The position numbers were made by a program, and so were the translations under genes. A stretch of DNA of 64,000 bases from Pantoea rwandensis (GTDB lineage: Bacteria; Pseudomonadota; Gammaproteobacteria; Enterobacterales; Enterobacteriaceae). The number at the start of each line of letters is the position of its first letter. The stretch's first letter is position 1. The notes beneath the pieces are model-generated. The model was not told the origin of the DNA. It saw only the letters and a list, made by a program, of their open reading frames with translations, and did not search any database. This document shows positions 62,525-64,000 of this stretch, piece by piece. Where the stretch lies: positions 124,001 to 188,000 of the forward strand of contig NZ_MLFR01000001.1 of the NCBI RefSeq assembly GCF_002095475.1, given 5' to 3'.

Positions 62525-64000
62525 TACTCAGCCTCCTTGCTCATTAATGGTTGGAAGACTGGCTTAGGCCCCTGATAGGCATCAGAAGGTTTCCAGTTGG
62601 TCTGCATATCATCAGGGAATGTCTTAAAGTAATAGCGTCCACGCGTGGCGACACTGATAGCGACGTGCAGCACCGGCCCCACCAACATGGCAATGAACGA
62701 CGCGTAAACCATAGGGTAAACACCGAGCACACCTGCAGCACCAATGGCTACCGCAACGCAAAGGGCAATGACGCCGCTTGGGTTCCACATCCGCAGATAC
62801 TCTTTGCGAAACTCAACAAAATCGGACGGCGCAAGGTGTAGCATTTTGCGGCAGATGTAATAGTCAGCAAGGATAATAAACACCCAAGTATTGGTGAGAA
62901 TGCCGGTAATCGAAAGGAAAGTACCGGTGTACTGCAGAATATTGCAAACGTAGAACACCACGCCAAGCAACCAGACCAGCAGCATCCACCATTGACGCCC
63001 CGGACGATAGTTAAACGCCATATCCATGGTATTCGACAGCGCGATAGAACCGGAATAGAGGTTCAGTACGTTGATGCGAATCTGCGTGATCACTGCAAAT
63101 AGCACGCCAGTCAGTCCAATAATCAGCGGGAAGACAAAGCCAGGATCTAAAGCCAGTGACCAGACATCCTGCCCATGAATGTGCGGCATCAAGGTATAGG
63201 CCATAAAGGCGCCAAACAGCATTACCACCACAATGGGAATCAACATCCCCAGCATAATGGTCGCCGTGCCTTTATGACTCACGCCAGGACGAGCGAAGCG
63301 GCCATAATCGGTGGCCATCAAGCCCTGAAACACGATCTGTCCATTGGCCATATTCATCACCAGCCACAGTGCATTGCTGTCGACTTCCGCTTTCGGCTGC
63401 CAGCCTCCGAAGCCAACCGTGGGATAATGGTGGGTGAGTTGCCAGATGCAGAAACCGAATAGCAAGATGAAGATCGGCACGCCCCAGGTTTGCAAGAACT
63501 GCATTGACGACATGCCTTTCCATACAAACCAAATTGCCGCCAACCCCATCAATGCAAAAATCGCGATACCAGTGATGGAGTTAACCGGCACACCTGCGTA
63601 GTTTGCGATGGCATGTGACACGATGGTGCCTTCAAACAAGAAGTAAAAGATAAAGTTGATGGCATAGATCAATGAGGTAAAGGCCGACCCCATATATCCA
63701 AAGCCTAAACCTCGCGTCATCAGATTGAGTGACAGGCCCTCTTTACTGGCCATTTTCATAATGCAGGAGCCAATGAGGGTGGCAAACACCACCATATACC
63801 CGATGGGTAACAGCAGCAGCGGCCAGCCGACCTGATAGCTGATATCTGCGCCGAGGCTGAACCAAAACATGGCGGTTGAGTTGCCCAGTAACACTAAAAT
63901 GATGGCCGGGATTGGCCAGCGATAGTGGGAGGGAACACGCCCAACGGCATAATCCTCGACCGCTTCCGCTTCGGTGATGTCTTGTGGTCCCTGAAACCAC
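62524..64000 (-). CDS. NCS1-family permease (5' end beyond right edge)
   Basis: The frame is open from the right edge to the TAA at 62524-62526, about 491 residues. Typical NCS1 segments are seen: GNSTAMFWFSLGADISYQVG near the start, SKEGLSLNLMTRGLGFGYMG, and a later DYYICRKM. The family imports cytosine, purines, allantoin or hydantoins with a cation. It is coupled to the nitrilase (one-base overlap). Any leader RNA targeted by the AmiR-like protein would lie to the right of the window. Confidence 0.9.
   Translation of the reverse strand, partial: WFQGPQDITEAEAVEDYAVGRVPSHYRWPIPAIILVLLGNSTAMFWFSLGADISYQVGWPLLLLPIGYMVVFATLIGSCIMKMASKEGLSLNLMTRGLGFGYMGSAFTSLIYAINFIFYFLFEGTIVSHAIANYAGVPVNSITGIAIFALMGLAAIWFVWKGMSSMQFLQTWGVPIFILLFGFCIWQLTHHYPTVGFGGWQPKAEVDSNALWLVMNMANGQIVFQGLMATDYGRFARPGVSHKGTATIMLGMLIPIVVVMLFGAFMAYTLMPHIHGQDVWSLALDPGFVFPLIIGLTGVLFAVITQIRINVLNLYSGSIALSNTMDMAFNYRPGRQWWMLLVWLLGVVFYVCNILQYTGTFLSITGILTNTWVFIILADYYICRKMLHLAPSDFVEFRKEYLRMWNPSGVIALCVAVAIGAAGVLGVYPMVYASFIAMLVGPVLHVAISVATRGRYYFKTFPDDMQTNWKPSDAYQGPKPVFQPLMSKEAE

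Noticed and set aside
1..64000. CRISPR arrays, tRNA or rRNA genes, and prophage structural genes
   Set aside because: No regularly spaced repeats, cloverleaf sequences, rRNA segments or phage proteins were recognised on reading through both strands.

Overview
The window reads as chromosomal DNA of an enterobacterium of the Erwiniaceae type, most likely Pantoea or a close relative. Several products closely follow their Escherichia coli counterparts (DigH, PdxI, GabT, GabP). These sit among accessory oxidative, transport and nitrogen-scavenging genes typical of plant-associated Erwiniaceae. The genus is an inference. No rRNA, tRNA or CRISPR array was seen.

Layout, left to right. (1) 1-2983, minus strand: a D-2-hydroxyacid dehydrogenase, an RraA/HMG-aldolase-type protein and a sugar-porter-like MFS carrier cut by the left edge. 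(2) 3472-8584: DoxX, a GlcG/HbpS protein, then a three-subunit periplasmic FAD dehydrogenase (Tat-exported small subunit, GMC flavoprotein, triheme cytochrome c), closed by a second GlcG/HbpS gene. (3) 8672-12851: two tandem paralogous chemoreceptors, each behind a sigma-28 promoter; the second is frameshifted. (4) 12910-17590: YjbR protein, methyltransferase, a Fur-box-preceded AraC regulator, cytochrome b561, and a frameshifted MarR gene divergent from a CynX/NimT-type exporter. (5) 17681-20178: a DUF1543 gene split by an IS200/IS605 element that carries tnpA and an apparently intact tnpB. (6) 20228-24888: small metabolic and regulatory genes (Nudix, RidA, GNAT, SDR, AraC, DUF2000, Lrp). (7) 24889-28933: an AT-rich block with a CvaA/CvaB-like peptide exporter but no visible precursor gene. 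(8) 28979-36002: two DAO-type flavoproteins with a cupin, an FMN reductase, DUF3224, a BdlA-like PAS chemoreceptor and two small hypothetical genes. (9) 36188-38153: a GDSL esterase autotransporter broken at a run of eight G. (10) 47108-38192, minus strand: a nine-gene putative uptake and catabolic operon with a divergent LysR gene. (11) 48408-51240: an Abi-like HEPN protein, DigH and a YezG-type immunity protein. (12) 51276-55659: gabP, gabT and a divergent GabR/MocR-type regulator. (13) 55656-58867: frameshifted pdxI with LysR, a TetR/RidA pair with two operators, and a small membrane protein. (14) 58906-64000, minus strand: NCS1 permease, tandem-domain nitrilase, AmiC-like sensor and AmiR-like ANTAR antiterminator.

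The right half is dominated by nitrogen-compound use: GABA uptake and transamination, an N-heterocycle-like catabolic operon, and a permease/nitrilase pair under AmiC/AmiR-type control. Five genes carry single-base indels (MCP2, marR, the ABC exporter end, the esterase, pdxI), and each returns to family-typical length after a one-base correction. That many in 64 kb suggests consensus errors as much as real decay. The most interesting items are the tandem nitrilase whose second domain has lost catalytic residues, the nine-gene operon, the TnpB element whose guide would match its own disrupted host gene, and the exporter without a cargo.
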